Source: DATFVA01 sp963745945 (GTDB taxonomy: Bacteria; Bacteroidota; Ignavibacteria; Ignavibacteriales; Ignavibacteriaceae). From it: a stretch of DNA of 64,000 nt. Below the pieces are notes generated by a model that had not been told where the DNA came from, searched no databases, and saw only the letters and a list, made by a program, of their open reading frames with translations. This document shows, one piece after another, positions 19,105 through 29,134 of the stretch (its first letter is position 1; each line of letters begins with the position of its first letter). The stretch covers positions 124,001-188,000 of the forward strand of contig CAVUZG010000002.1 in the NCBI GenBank assembly GCA_963745945.1, in the 5' to 3' direction. The position numbers and the translations under genes were made by a program.

Positions 19105-19963
19105 TTTGTACCCTATTTAAAATTTTATAATAAATAGACCGTATGGATATTGTAAAAAAAGGAACCGTTAAATTAGAAAAACCCATCTTAAACTTTGCAA
19201 TATCGGGCAGGTTTGTCTTGTCAATAACACATAAATCATAAAATTTTGATCCATACTCTTTTGCATATTTAATGGCTTCCCACTGAAGCAGATCACCCTG
19301 CCCTTCGTTCTTAATACCCGTTTTGCTGGCTCCTTTCCAGTAGTGCATCATATTTTTATTTCCTATTACAATAACCCCCGATAATATTTCATTTTGATTG
19401 TGTGCTAAAATAACACCGGCTTTCTTTTCCTGAAAATATATATCCAGTACTCTTTTGTAATAATCATAAGTAAGCTGATTGTAACCGAGATAATCGTGCA
19501 GTTGTTCTAACAATGGCCAGAATAATTTTAATCCTTCCTCGTTGTTATAAATTTGAGCAGTTATACCTGCTTTTTCAGCTTTGCGGATCATATTTCTTCT
19601 TTTAGAATTGACGGCATTTTTCCAGATAATATCTTCAGGTAATGTCAGATCAGTTATAGCTGTTTCTTTACTTGTGAAATTGGCATGTTCATTAGTCTTT
19701 TTTTTATCTACAATCGGTCCACTGCTATATATATATTTAATTCTGTTTTTCCGTGGTAATAACTTTATAAGCTGTTCATCACTGTATAATCCATTTGAAA
19801 TAAAACCGCCATATGGGATGTCATATAAGGGTTTCATCTCAATAGTTGTTAAGAATTTTTCCTTTAGCAAGTGTGCTGCACAATAACCAATCAGCTCATT
19901 GTCCTGCAATATTAAATAATGTAATAATTCTGTGTTGAATACTTTGGAAACTACCTCATTCAA
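19094..19963 (-). CDS. FemAB-family / GNAT-type acyl- or aminoacyl-transferase
   Basis: This 289-residue protein of the FemAB-like family is common in exopolysaccharide loci. Visible parts: YLILQDNELIGYCAAHLL (first GNAT-like fold), YDIPYGGFISNGLY, the paired element WKNAVNSKRRNMIRKAEKAGI, and GVILAHNQNEILSGVIVIGNKNMMHYWKGAS, followed by GDLLQWEAIKYAKEYGSKFYDLC. Likely role: transfer of an amino acid or acyl group to a sugar. The first in-frame start here is a TTG. Translation upstream (NSYGGIIFQEPQL) continues the family N-terminus and meets APEEFNQI in another frame near 20010, so about 30 residues at the front are probably lost to a shift. Confidence 0.72.
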   Translation of the reverse strand: MNEVVSKVFNTELLHYLILQDNELIGYCAAHLLKEKFLTTIEMKPLYDIPYGGFISNGLYSDEQLIKLLPRKNRIKYIYSSGPIVDKKKTNEHANFTSKETAITDLTLPEDIIWKNAVNSKRRNMIRKAEKAGITAQIYNNEEGLKLFWPLLEQLHDYLGYNQLTYDYYKRVLDIYFQEKKAGVILAHNQNEILSGVIVIGNKNMMHYWKGASKTGIKNEGQGDLLQWEAIKYAKEYGSKFYDLCVIDKTNLPDIAKFKMGFSNLTVPFFTISIRSIYYKILNRVQNAL

Positions 19964-20055
19964 TTGTGGTTCCTGGAAAATTATTCCACCATATGAATTA
20001 ATAAGTATTAATTTGATTAAACTCTTCGGGAGCGAGATATGATTTAATTGAAAGA

Positions 20056-20415
20056 TTAATTCGCATTTATATAATATTTTATGGTACTGAGTACGTAGCC
20101 AACTTCTTCATCTTTCAAATCTGTGTGGAAAGGAAGCGTTATCATTTTATAATATTCTTTTTCTGAAACAGGGCATTCACTAGTGTAAGGTTTAAAAAGT
20201 GGCTGCATAGTCAGCGGAGTATAATGGCATCCTGTTGCAATACCTTTTGATTTCAAAAATAAAATCAAATCTTCTTTCCTTTCTGCTCTTACTCCAAACA
20301 TTTGGTATACATATTTTTTAGGTTCATAGGGTAGGAATGGTTTATTAACTACAATTTTTCAATGCTGACAATATACTTTCTTATAATTTCAGATTTGCGT
20401 TTGTTCATTAGAAAC
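20056..20415 (-). pseudogene. 3' fragment of a DegT aminotransferase gene (partial duplicate)
   Basis: The last ~115 codons of a DegT/DnrJ/EryC1 aminotransferase, nearly identical over most of its length to the end of the gene at 21648-22779. Both share FGVRxERKExLI, SKGIATGCHYTPLTMQPLF and EKEYYKMITLP. A stop or shift interrupts it near 20355. The PLP-lysine region is absent. The fragment and the larger copy enclose the methyltransferase gene, as if recombination between two aminotransferase alleles inserted it. Confidence 0.85.
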
Positions 20416-20609
20416 TTAACTATATAAAAACTTGGTGAATATTGTATAACAAATGAAACACACTTCATCCCACCGATAGGAAAATATGCTCTTCATTTTA
20501 GTAGATAATAAAAGAAAATACTTCTCTTATTATATTTTAATAATTCTTTTGAGTACTTTTATTCTAGTGATTTTCTGATATAATTTATTCAATAAGTCGT
20601 TTTTTCTTA

Positions 20610-21635
20610 CTATTTTTTTTTGCAAAATATTTTAAATATTTTTAACGGTTCCGTTTTTTGTCCAAGAAAATTTTTTATTTCATTTTCATCCCAATTTTTA
20701 GTTTTTAATATTTTATTTACTTCATTTTTCCCATAAACACCAATCAACTCGCTTGGCGAAAAATTATTTCTTAATGTTTTATTATTTTCAAGTTCTATTA
20801 TAAAATTTACAAAATCATTATGGGCTTGTAGGTTATTATGATATCCATTAAGTTTAATAGTATTAAGAAAGGGATATATAAAATGGTTCCAGTGACATTC
20901 GCACAGTATTTTTTCACCAAAATAGTAATGTATAATTTCAGCCAATTCGGATGATCTTATACTTTCAAATGGTGTTCTCCTATTGTTAATAATCCACAGT
21001 GGGACATTGTTGAAAGATATTTCATTATATTTTGTTCCAAATTTTTCGTTAAAAGATTGTTTAATTAATTCCAGCCTACCTTTTTCCCATTGCCATTTGT
21101 TTGGAGTAGTTGCTTCAACAAGTATAAGTACTCCACTTGAAGTAAGACTTTTATTTAATTGATATAATAAATGCTCCAAATTTATAATGTGATGCAGTAC
21201 ACCTGCACAAAAAATCAAATCATATCTATTTTCAGGTAGATTAGTAAAATTTAGATCTCCTTCTTTAAATTCACTCTCTGACTGCTCAATTAATTCATCA
21301 CCTTTTGCTAGATTAAGATCCAATGATATCCATTTTTTTACAATCCCTAATTTCATCAGTTCTTTTTGATGCCAGCCTGACCCAGCACCAATTGTAAAAG
21401 CAATTTTTACAGGTCCAACTTTCTCTTGAAAGATTTTATAATATTCCAAAGGATTAGTTGATTTTTCCCCTATTATTTTATTGTTTCTGTATTCAATTAT
21501 TAGTGGGTGCCATTCTAGAAAGGGCGGATAAAACTCAAGTTTTCTAGCACCACACGCATTCTGATTCATCTCTTTTGCAAGTGCATATTTGTAATATTTG
21601 TTGTTTGGATCTTTAATTTTTAATATATCAGTCAT
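20610..21635 (-). CDS. SAM-dependent class I methyltransferase
   Basis: This 341-residue protein has the SAM-binding fold: motif I FTIGAGSGWHQKELMKLG, acidic end of strand 2 ISLDLNLAKGDELI, then FKEGDLNFTNLPENRYDLIFCAGVLHHI and LTSSGVLILVEATTP. The long N- and C-terminal extensions (about 75 and 150 residues) are not recognised. Twelve bases separate it from the upstream DegT aminotransferase gene, so both are co-transcribed. It could methylate a sugar intermediate of the CDP- or dTDP-sugar pathway in this cluster, but a small-molecule or amino-group acceptor is equally possible. Confidence 0.82.
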   Translation of the reverse strand: MTDILKIKDPNNKYYKYALAKEMNQNACGARKLEFYPPFLEWHPLIIEYRNNKIIGEKSTNPLEYYKIFQEKVGPVKIAFTIGAGSGWHQKELMKLGIVKKWISLDLNLAKGDELIEQSESEFKEGDLNFTNLPENRYDLIFCAGVLHHIINLEHLLYQLNKSLTSSGVLILVEATTPNKWQWEKGRLELIKQSFNEKFGTKYNEISFNNVPLWIINNRRTPFESIRSSELAEIIHYYFGEKILCECHWNHFIYPFLNTIKLNGYHNNLQAHNDFVNFIIELENNKTLRNNFSPSELIGVYGKNEVNKILKTKNWDENEIKNFLGQKTEPLKIFKIFCKKK

Positions 21636-21647
21636 TTTAATTCTAAC

Positions 21648-22779
21648 TTAATGTTTAAAATTACTTAATGAATCAATTACATATGAAACTTCTTCATTCG
21701 TTAAATCCGCATGCAGCGGTAATGTTATCATTTTATAATATTCTTTTTCAGCAACAGGGCATTCACTAGTGTAGGGTTTAAAAAGTGGCTGCATAGTCAG
21801 CGGAGTATAATGGCATCCTGTTGCAATACCTTTTGATTTTAGATAAATAATTAGTTCTTCTTTCCTTTCTGTTCTTACCCCAAACATTTGGTAAACATAT
21901 TTTTCCGGCTCGTAAGGAAGAAGTGGTTTAATAGTTTTGAGATCATTAATTCCATCCAAATATTTTCTAATAATTTCTGATCTTCTTCTATTCATTTCAT
22001 CAAGTCGTTCTAACTGACCAAGGCCAATAGACGCTGCAAGATCGTTCATATTATATTTCCAGCCAAGTACATTTAACTCATAAAACCAGTGATAAGCATC
22101 TTTCTTAATATCAGTATAAGATTGTGCTGTTTTCCAGTTATCTTTATCAATACCTACCCAGCGCATAGCTTTAACATCCTTGAAAAGTACAGATTGATTG
22201 GTTACCATCATACCTCCATCACCTGTAGTCATTAGTTTCTTTTCCTCAAAGCTAAAGCAACCTATATCTCCCCAAAGTCCTAATGCTTTGCCTTTATATA
22301 ATGAGCCGGAGGTATGAGCACAGTCTTCAATTACCTTCAATCCTTTCTCACTTGCCCAAGGCATCAATATCTCCATAGCAACAGGATGGCCGGCATAATG
22401 AACCGGCATAATTGCAACTACATCTTTATCGTATTTGCGTTTCATATCCTCCATATCCATTCCCAATGTAATGGGGTCGGAATCCACAAAAACCGGTATT
22501 AAATCATTATATAATATTGCAGAAGCAGTAGCAGAGAATGTCATTGAGGGTACAAGTACTTTTTTCCCCTTCGGAAATTCAAATAATCTTAATGCTAAGT
22601 GCAGTGCAGCAGTCGCTGAATTTAAACCGATCGCAACTTTCAGCGCCTACATAATCCGCCCATTTTTTTTCAAATTCATTTACTCTTGGACCTAAGCCCA
22701 ATCCATGAGCTTTCAAAGGCGTCTTGCACATTTTTAAGTTCTTTTTTGTCAGTGATGGTTTGAATAGTCGGATATTCAT
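21648..22779 (-). pseudogene. DegT/DnrJ/EryC1/StrS-family sugar aminotransferase, frameshifted at its 5' end
   Basis: This PLP-dependent enzyme aminates a keto sugar nucleotide. The start MNIRLFKPSLTKK (ATG 22779) is followed by a shift in an AAAAAA run near 22738. ELKNVQDAFESSWIGL then shifts near 22695 to GPRVNEFEKKWADYVGA, and a third shift near 22635 opens the long frame AIGLNSATAALHLAL. The rest is intact: PVHYAGHPVAMEILM, EDCAHTSGSLYKGKALG, and the PLP-lysine region CFSFEEKKLMTTGDGGM. Length after repair is about 375 residues, normal. Three shifts within 150 bases suggest poor local sequence quality or recent inactivation. Confidence 0.82.
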
Positions 22780-23342
22780 TAATATTTTTCCACTTATAAT
22801 TTTTAATAAATTCATTTAAAATTATATTATTTTTATCTTTTTCCGATAATATAGGATTTTCTACAGGCCAATTTATATTAACATTATTATCATTCCATAA
22901 TAACCCCAATTCATGTTCTTTTGAGTAATAATTGTCCACTTTATATAATATTTCAGAAGTTTCTGTTAGCGTACAGAAACCCATGAGCAAATCCACGTGG
23001 TATTAGAATCATTTTATTATTGTTTTCATATAATTCAATGCAATCCCATTTACCAAAAGTATTTGAATTTTTCCGAAGATCAATAAAAACATCAAACACA
23101 GCGCCTCTTAATACATCTTACAAGTTTAGTTTCTGTAATATGGCGGTAATTGAAAATGAAGTCCTCTAATAATACCTTTTTTTAGAGATTTAGAGTGATT
23201 TTCCTGAACCCATTTTCTATTTATTCCGATTTTTTCGAAGACCGTATCATCGAATACCCGCATGAAGAAACCACGTTTATCAATAATCGGTTTAAATTGG
23301 ATCTCTAAAGACACCTTTTAGTTCTTGTTCTTTAATTTCCAT
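22780..23342 (-). pseudogene. RmlC-like sugar-nucleotide 3,5-epimerase, multiply frameshifted
   Basis: A cupin-fold epimerase is readable in pieces. MEIKEQELKGVF (ATG 23342) is followed by FKPIIDKRGFFMRVFDD, HSKSLKKGIIRGLHFQLPPY with the RGLHFQ catalytic His, ETKLVR, DVFIDLRKNSNTFGKWDC, then FCTLTETSEILYKVDNYYSKEHELG. At least four shifts are needed. The 3' end overlaps the aminotransferase start. It differs from the intact rmlC at 27825 and sits directly behind rfbF and rfbG, so it probably acted on the CDP-4-keto-6-deoxyglucose branch. Confidence 0.75.
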
Positions 23343-23378
23343 AGGTTTTCATACTCTACAATTTGATTAATTGAAAAT

Positions 23379-24381
23379 TCATAAATATTTTCTTTCATTA
23401 TAATTTTTATACCAGTTTACAGTATGCTGAATAGTATTCTCAAAATTTAATATCGGCTTCCATTTTAGTTTTTGAACAGCTTTGTGATATCAAGAGAAAG
23501 GAAATTGGATTCTACCGGGGCATCCGGGTTTTGAATGACCTCATATTCACCTTTTTCAAACTGCTTAATAATTTCATTGACTAGAATTTCTACATTTTTA
23601 ATATTACCATAAATAGGTCCAAAATTCCATGCGCCGTGAAATTCCCTATTTTCCTTAAGCAGCTTTTCGCCTAATAAAAGGTAACCACCAAGCGGTTCGA
23701 GTACATGCTGCCACGGTCTGGTTGAAGAAGGATTTCTTATTATAATTTTTTCATTCTCTTCTATCGCTTTAATACAATCCGGCACAATTCTATTTTCTGA
23801 CCAATCGCCACCGCCAATTACATTACCAGCTCTAACAGAGGCTACAAATTTTTCATTATTTTTAAAAAATGATTTTTGATAGGAACTTATCAGCAATTCA
23901 GCAGCTGCTTTACTTGCGCTGTATGGATCATTACCACCGAGCGCATCATTTCGCGATAACCCCATTCCCATTCATTATTTTTATAAACTTTATCGGTTGT
24001 TATACAAATCAACACTTTTGCTGTTCTGATTCCGGAAAGCTTCAAGAATATTTACTGTACCTTGTGTATTAGTTTCTATTGTATAATGAGGGTTATTATA
24101 ACTTTCAAGCACAAGCGGCTGGGCAGCAAGATGAAAAATTATTTCCGGTTTTTCTAAGTTAATTATTTCATTTAATTTTTTGTAATTTCTTATGTCTTCA
24201 CGATAATCTTCAATCTTACTACTAAGATTACACAAAACAAAATTATCTTTTTCATTCTTTGGATCAAGTGCGTAGCCGATAACATTTGCCCCAAGCTTTA
24301 AAAGCCAGGTGTTAGCCATGATCCCTTAAACCCTGTACTGCCCGTTACTAAAACTTTTTTATTTTTATAAATATCAAACAA
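23379..24381 (-). pseudogene. rfbG: CDP-glucose 4,6-dehydratase, frameshifted
   Basis: This short-chain dehydrogenase would convert CDP-glucose to CDP-4-keto-6-deoxyglucose. The front, in a frame different from the rest, reads FDIYKNKKVLVTGSTGFKGSW (TGxxGFxG NAD-binding). Next come LLKLGANVIGYALDP, KPEIIFHLAAQPLV and NTQGTVNILEAF. After a shift near 23985 come NDPYSASKAAAELLI (YxxxK catalytic pair) and VRAGNVIGGGDWSENRIVPD, characteristic of RfbG. Another shift near 23470 gives the end KWKPILNFENTIQHTVNW and a TGA at 23379. The likely start is TTG 24381, six bases after the rfbF stop. Identity of the enzyme is clear; whether it is functional depends on sequence accuracy. Confidence 0.85.
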
Positions 24382-24387
24382 TATTTG

Positions 24388-25174
24388 TTACTCCCAAACT
24401 TTCCACTGTGGATTTTCTTTCCACAATTTATTTAGCAAAAGTGATTCCCTATAAGTATCCATGCTCTGCCAAAATCCTTTATGTTTATATACCGATAATT
24501 GCTTTAATTCTGTTATATCTTTCTAAAGGTTTTCTCTCTAAATCAATTGATGGATCATTCGGCAATCATATCGAGAAATTCCTTTTTAAAGACAAAAAAG
24601 CCGCCATTTATTGGTTCTTGATTAATCACATCCTTTTTCTTCTCATTAAATTTTTGTACGAGATTCCCTTGTCGTAACTAAATCACCAAACCGAGATGGA
24701 GGATACACACCGGTTACAGTTCCAATTGTATTTTGTTTTTAATGAAATTCTACTAATTGACTTAATATCAACATCTGCAACAGCATCACCATAAGTAAGC
24801 ATAAAATTATCTTCGTTAATATATTTACCAGCCAACTTAACTCTATATCCTGTCATAGATTCATCGCCTGTTTCGACTAATGTAACTTTCCAATCTTGTT
24901 CATCATGGTTGTTATGTACCACAATTTTTTCTTTATTTCCTAAATGTACCGTAAAATCATTATTGTAAGAATAGTAATTAAGGAAATAATCTCTAATAAC
25001 ATCCCCTTTATAACCAAGAGCAAGAATAAATTCTTTATACCCATAATGTGCATAAATTTTCATTATATGCCAAAGTATAGGTTTACCGCCAATTTCAACC
25101 ATTGGCTTTGGTTTGTATTCGGTTTCTTCCCGGAGGCGGGTTCCCATTCCTCCGCATAAAATTATTGTTTTCAT
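24388..25174 (-). pseudogene. rfbF: Glucose-1-phosphate cytidylyltransferase, frameshifted in its 3' third
   Basis: The first 155 codons are unbroken and diagnostic: KTIILCGGMGTRLREETEYK, KPMVEIGGKPILWHIMKIYA, NDFTVHLGNKEKI and EDNFMLTYGDAVADVDI. The enzyme makes CDP-glucose from glucose-1-phosphate and CTP and opens the CDP-deoxyhexose pathway. From about 24700 on, the conserved continuation TGVYPPSRFGDL, then YNRIKAIIG and GFWQSMDTYRESLLLNKLWK, is spread over other frames until a TAA at 24388. Several one-base shifts are needed. It is followed by rfbG at a six-base gap. Confidence 0.87.
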
Positions 25175-25275
25175 ATGTATATTTATTATTTTCTAAATTA
25201 ATATCTATTATCTATAATTATCTTTTGATAATAAATCCATTTTTCAACTTTTTAAGCACCCTAGTTATAATATTA

Positions 25276-26165
25276 CTATTCTTTTAAAAGAACATTTTCT
25301 ATAAATGCCTTATTATATGTAAAATCAGATACGACATAAGGAGGATGCATATTTACTGGGAAATTAGGATCTGTAGGAATGCATCTATTATGTGTTAATT
25401 TGTTATACTTTCTAGAATTAAATCCAATTACTCCAATATTAGAAGTTAGATTCACTGAAGGACAAATACCAAATGAGCCATTACACCTCATACTCATATT
25501 AAACATATAATCCCATGCATAATATTCGGTTTAAAAAAACCGTTATCATCCATTGATTTTTCTAACCATGCATAAGCATTTCTTGCACCTTTCCGATGAG
25601 CATATATTTGGTCGTATAATTTGTATTTTTTTATTGTTTTAACATCAAATCCAGTCCGGTTAATTTTCTCCCAACGCGAGCGCCAGGTAGCCCAACCCCA
25701 CTGATATGCAAAGGGAGTGAAATAATAATCATAATCAGCTTTAAATTTATCTTCTATTAAATTATTTCCTCCAATATACCAAACCCTTGTATCATTTTTA
25801 TATTTTGGAAGAAGCTGCCTACAAAAATCAAAAAACGCTAGGGATGGTAAACAATCTTCTTCCAAGATGATACCAACCTCTTCTTTTTCAAAAAACCAAT
25901 CGATTGCATTCAATATTGAATTATATGCTCCAATGTTCTCATCCCTAAACCAAGTCTTAAGATTACAGTCCCAATCAATTTCATCAATATATTTTCGAAT
26001 AATATTATTATTCTTTAATTCCTCTTCATTTCCGTCTCTTGCTTTATCACAATAAAAATAAAAATTTTTAGGCTTTACCTTTTTTATTACCTCAAAAACC
26101 TGGCGGGCGTATTGAGGGCGTGAAAATGGAAAAAAAAGAACAGGTATTTCATTAATAGTATTCAT
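25276..26165 (-). pseudogene. Nucleotide-diphospho-sugar transferase-like glycosyltransferase, single frameshift
   Basis: A GT-A-like protein begins IPVLFFPFSRPQYARQVFEV and shows YFYCDKARDGNEEE, NIGAYNSILNAIDWFFEKEE, the acidic metal motif IILEEDCLPS, and FAYQWGWATWRSRWEKI. This pattern is seen in glycosyltransferases of eukaryotic and bacterial glycan loci related to GT13/GT2. A shift near 25500 separates KPNIMHG from the C-terminal MFNMSMRCNGSFGICPSVNLTSNIG. Corrected length is about 295 residues. The ATG overlaps the flippase stop by four bases (ATGA), so the two are translationally coupled. Confidence 0.75.
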
Positions 26166-27596
26166 TGCTTTTTTAAATAATCCAATAATAATATTCTAAC
26201 ATCAGCGATATTAAATAGCCAGGCAGTTCCCATATAAACCAAACCGCCGAATAATATTCCAAATATTAAGGAGTATAAATCAGATGTGAATAGATCGTCA
26301 ATAACTAAGATGACTATTGACATTAAAGCACAATTTGCAATTATGGGAACGAAGTCGGTGAATTGTCTTGCTATGCTAATTTTTATATTTGTTCTAACAT
26401 AGAACAAATTAAGCGCATACGTTAAAATTAATGCGAATACCTGCCCCCAAAGCAATATACTAATACCGAAAGGTACACAAACAATAAGTAGACCTATAAT
26501 TAATAATTGCTTAACCAGATCTGCGACAAAAAATTTATCCGAACGACCAATAACATTAAGAAGTGATACGTTAATACCATTGATTGGTAAAAATATTAAA
26601 CCGATGCTAATTATTTTTAACATCCAGATACTCTGAGCCCACTTGGCTGTCAGTAAAACAATAATGAGAGGATGAGCTAATAAATTCAGTCCGATCATCA
26701 TTGGGAAAATTATAATTGCAAATATATTCACCATCTTACGATGTGTTTGAATCAACTTTTCTCTATCATCCTGCAAACTGCATAAAACTGGAAAAGTTAC
26801 TCTTCCCCAGAATACCTTCCATATTAACAGATGGAAATAGTGCAAACTGATTTGCACGGGTGTAATATCCCAATGTCTGGGTAGAAAAAACTTTTCCAAT
26901 AAAGAGTTTACTAATATTCTGTGCGATGGAATGCATCAAGCCAGCGAATAAAAGTTTACTTCCAAATGAAAAGAGACGTTTGAATCTAGTATAAGAGAAC
27001 CCATCCCTTGGAAGCCATTTATCAATAATCCATAATAATAAAACATTTATAAAACCTCTGAAAAGGCTATTAGCAACTAATGCCCATACACCAAATCCGG
27101 TATAGGCCATGTAAATACTAATCCCCCCGGCAAAAAAAGAAGAAGTCAAGGAAGCTTTTGATTGGGATTTGAAGTCAACGGCTATAGTAAATTTAGCTCT
27201 CTGTACAACAGCAAAAGCTTCAATTACTATCGTTAAACCAATCACCCTGGTTAGGTTAACTAATATAATCTCATCATAAAAATCTGCAATATACGGCGCA
27301 GCAAAAAATAATATGCAATAAAAAATCAGTGCCGCAGCTAAATTGTAATAAAATGTAGTTGAGTAATCTAATTCATCCCTATTCTTTTTCTGGACAAGTG
27401 CAGCACCAAATCCACTCAGAACGAAAGCTTGTGATAACGAAATAAAAATAGCTAATAAGCCAACTAGCCCAAAGTCATCCGGTGTGAGTAATCGTGCTAA
27501 TATTAGACCAATAATAAATTGAATTCCCTGACTGGAATACCTCTCTGTTGCACTCCATAACGCACCTTTTACAACCTTCTTCTTTAAGCTCGTCAT
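26162..27596 (-). pseudogene. Polysaccharide flippase (MOP/PST family, WzxC-like), single frameshift
   Basis: This lipid-linked oligosaccharide flippase would have about 480 residues and 12-14 membrane segments. The first frame carries the family start SLKKKVVKGALWSATERYSSQ, GIQFIIGLILARLLTPDDFG and LSGFGAALVQKK. It changes frame in a CTGGGGAAG run near 26800, where the second frame resumes as PVLCSLQDDREKLIQTHRKM and runs through the C-terminal helices. The protein moves undecaprenyl-linked repeat units to the periplasmic face. The frameshift sits in a G4 run, a classic indel site. The first half keeps reading until about 26766, so a truncated product would lack about half of its helices. 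Confidence 0.85.
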
Positions 27597-27824
27597 CTTA
27601 CTATTTTAATTGCCAGTAATTAAGGATGTAGTTTATTGTGAAAATAATTTATGTTGTATTGGAAATCTATGAATTGTAAGGTAAAATTTGTGCGTTGGAA
27701 TCATTCCTTTCCCTAATCCCAGCATAATAGTGATAAAAGATCAATCAAATCTTCTACAATATTACCCATATTAAACTTTGTTTATCCTCTAACTAAGAGT
27801 TCTATTACTATACTTTATTCATGT

Positions 27825-28376
27825 TTAGGAATTATTAATATCTAAAATATTTAAAGTTGAAAGTTTTCTGTCCTTATCAGAAAGTTTTATAACTTTTTGG
27901 TCCAAAATCCAATCTATTTGCAATGTTTCATCATTATATATTATGCCTGCATCATGTTTGGATGAATAATAATTGTCTACCTTATAATTAATAATAGCCT
28001 CACTACTCAAAACAATAAATCCGTGTGCAAAACCAGCAGGGATAAATAACTGTTTCTTTTCATTGCTATTTAATTTGCAGCTAATATATTTTCCAAAATA
28101 ATTGGATCCTTGTCTTATATCTACGGATACATCCAAAATTTCCCCGGTAATGACCCTAACGAGTTTTGACTGTTCATATGGTGGAATTTGGTAATGCAGG
28201 CCTCTTAAAACTCCGTACGAAGATTTTGATTCATTCTCCTGTACAAAATTAATTTTACCAATATTTTTTTCAAATAAGTCTTTTCTAAAACTTTCAAAAA
28301 AGTAACCTCTTTCATCCTGGTGGACATCTGGTTCTATCAGAATAATATCGGGGATTTCTAAAGGTGTAAATTTCAT
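27825..28376 (-). CDS. rmlC: dTDP-4-dehydrorhamnose 3,5-epimerase
   Basis: This intact 183-residue cupin epimerase has normal length for the family. DIILIEPDVHQDERGYFFESF is followed by SSYGVLRGLHYQIPPYEQSKLVRV with the catalytic His, DVSVDIRQGSNYFGKY, then LFIPAGFAHGFIVLSSEAIINYKVDNYYS with the catalytic Tyr region. It would epimerise dTDP-4-keto-6-deoxyglucose at C3 and C5 on the way to L-rhamnose. No rmlA, rmlB or rmlD is in this window, so the partners must lie elsewhere. It is the first gene of the leftward cluster and is preceded by repeats, so the cluster promoter is probably just right of 28376. Confidence 0.9.
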   Translation of the reverse strand: MKFTPLEIPDIILIEPDVHQDERGYFFESFRKDLFEKNIGKINFVQENESKSSYGVLRGLHYQIPPYEQSKLVRVITGEILDVSVDIRQGSNYFGKYISCKLNSNEKKQLFIPAGFAHGFIVLSSEAIINYKVDNYYSSKHDAGIIYNDETLQIDWILDQKVIKLSDKDRKLSTLNILDINNS

Positions 28377-28429
28377 ATTTTAATTAGGTTCACTCCTAAC
28401 TGAAAATTGTTAATTGAATATTATTCATT

Positions 28430-29134
28430 GCCTAGCTTCACAGCTTCGCCGGGTGACTCACAATTGCCGGAATAACAAGAGAAAGTTACATATAAAAACG
28501 AAATATTTATTGCTGAAGCAGTGTCCGCTGTAAATGAACCGATTCCCTGTAAAGAGAATAATAAATTTATAAAAAATTATGGAATTATATAGGGTTGAAA
28601 TATAGCGGGATTTGCATTAAAACGTGCAGACGGGTATAACAGGAGAAGATATTTCCTCCGGGAAAGATTTCTTCCCCAGAGGCGGACAGGCTGTATTTCA
28701 TTCGTCGATATGACGATACTCTTCACCCGTCATCTCGAGCCTGACTTTTCCTTTGTGTTACTCTGTGTGTACTTGGTGTTACTTTGTGAAAAAATATTAG
28801 CTGAGTCACGGCTGTTTCTGAACCTGTCTACTTACAGAGTTTCGACTCCTCTCGGTCCTAGTGAAAGAATCATCTTCACTAGTTTCACGGAGCTGCCTTT
28901 GTGTTACTCTGTGTGTACTTGGTGTTACTTTGTGAAATTTTATCGTTCAGAAACTATACTTTAGTTTCTCATTCTCACTGTCTGTCTCTGGCAGAGTCAT
29001 CGAAATGACCTTCCTCGTGTCATTGTCGATATGACGGCGTACTTTGTTCATTGTTAATTGAGATTTGACTCTCTGACCTCCGATCTCCGACTTCTGACCT
29101 CAGATCTCCTCCCTTCGTCTCTCCTTCTTCCATA
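28430..29134. repeat. Gene-free mix of palindromic, CTCTGTG-type and CT-rich repeats
   Basis: Contents: degenerate REP-like units at about 28640-28730 and 28975-29035; CTCTGTG/TTTCACGGAG repeats at about 28744-28800 and 28880-28945; and a polypyrimidine run at about 29065-29130 that complements the purine repeat at 4.7 kb. No gene was seen. The CTCTGTG repeats here are the same family that brackets the GxxExxY gene 1 kb further on. Confidence 0.75.

Noticed and set aside
28710..28964. 84-codon frame
   Set aside because: Built from CTCTGTG repeat copies; the peptide LCVYLVLLCE recurs at 33.1 kb where the same repeat lies.
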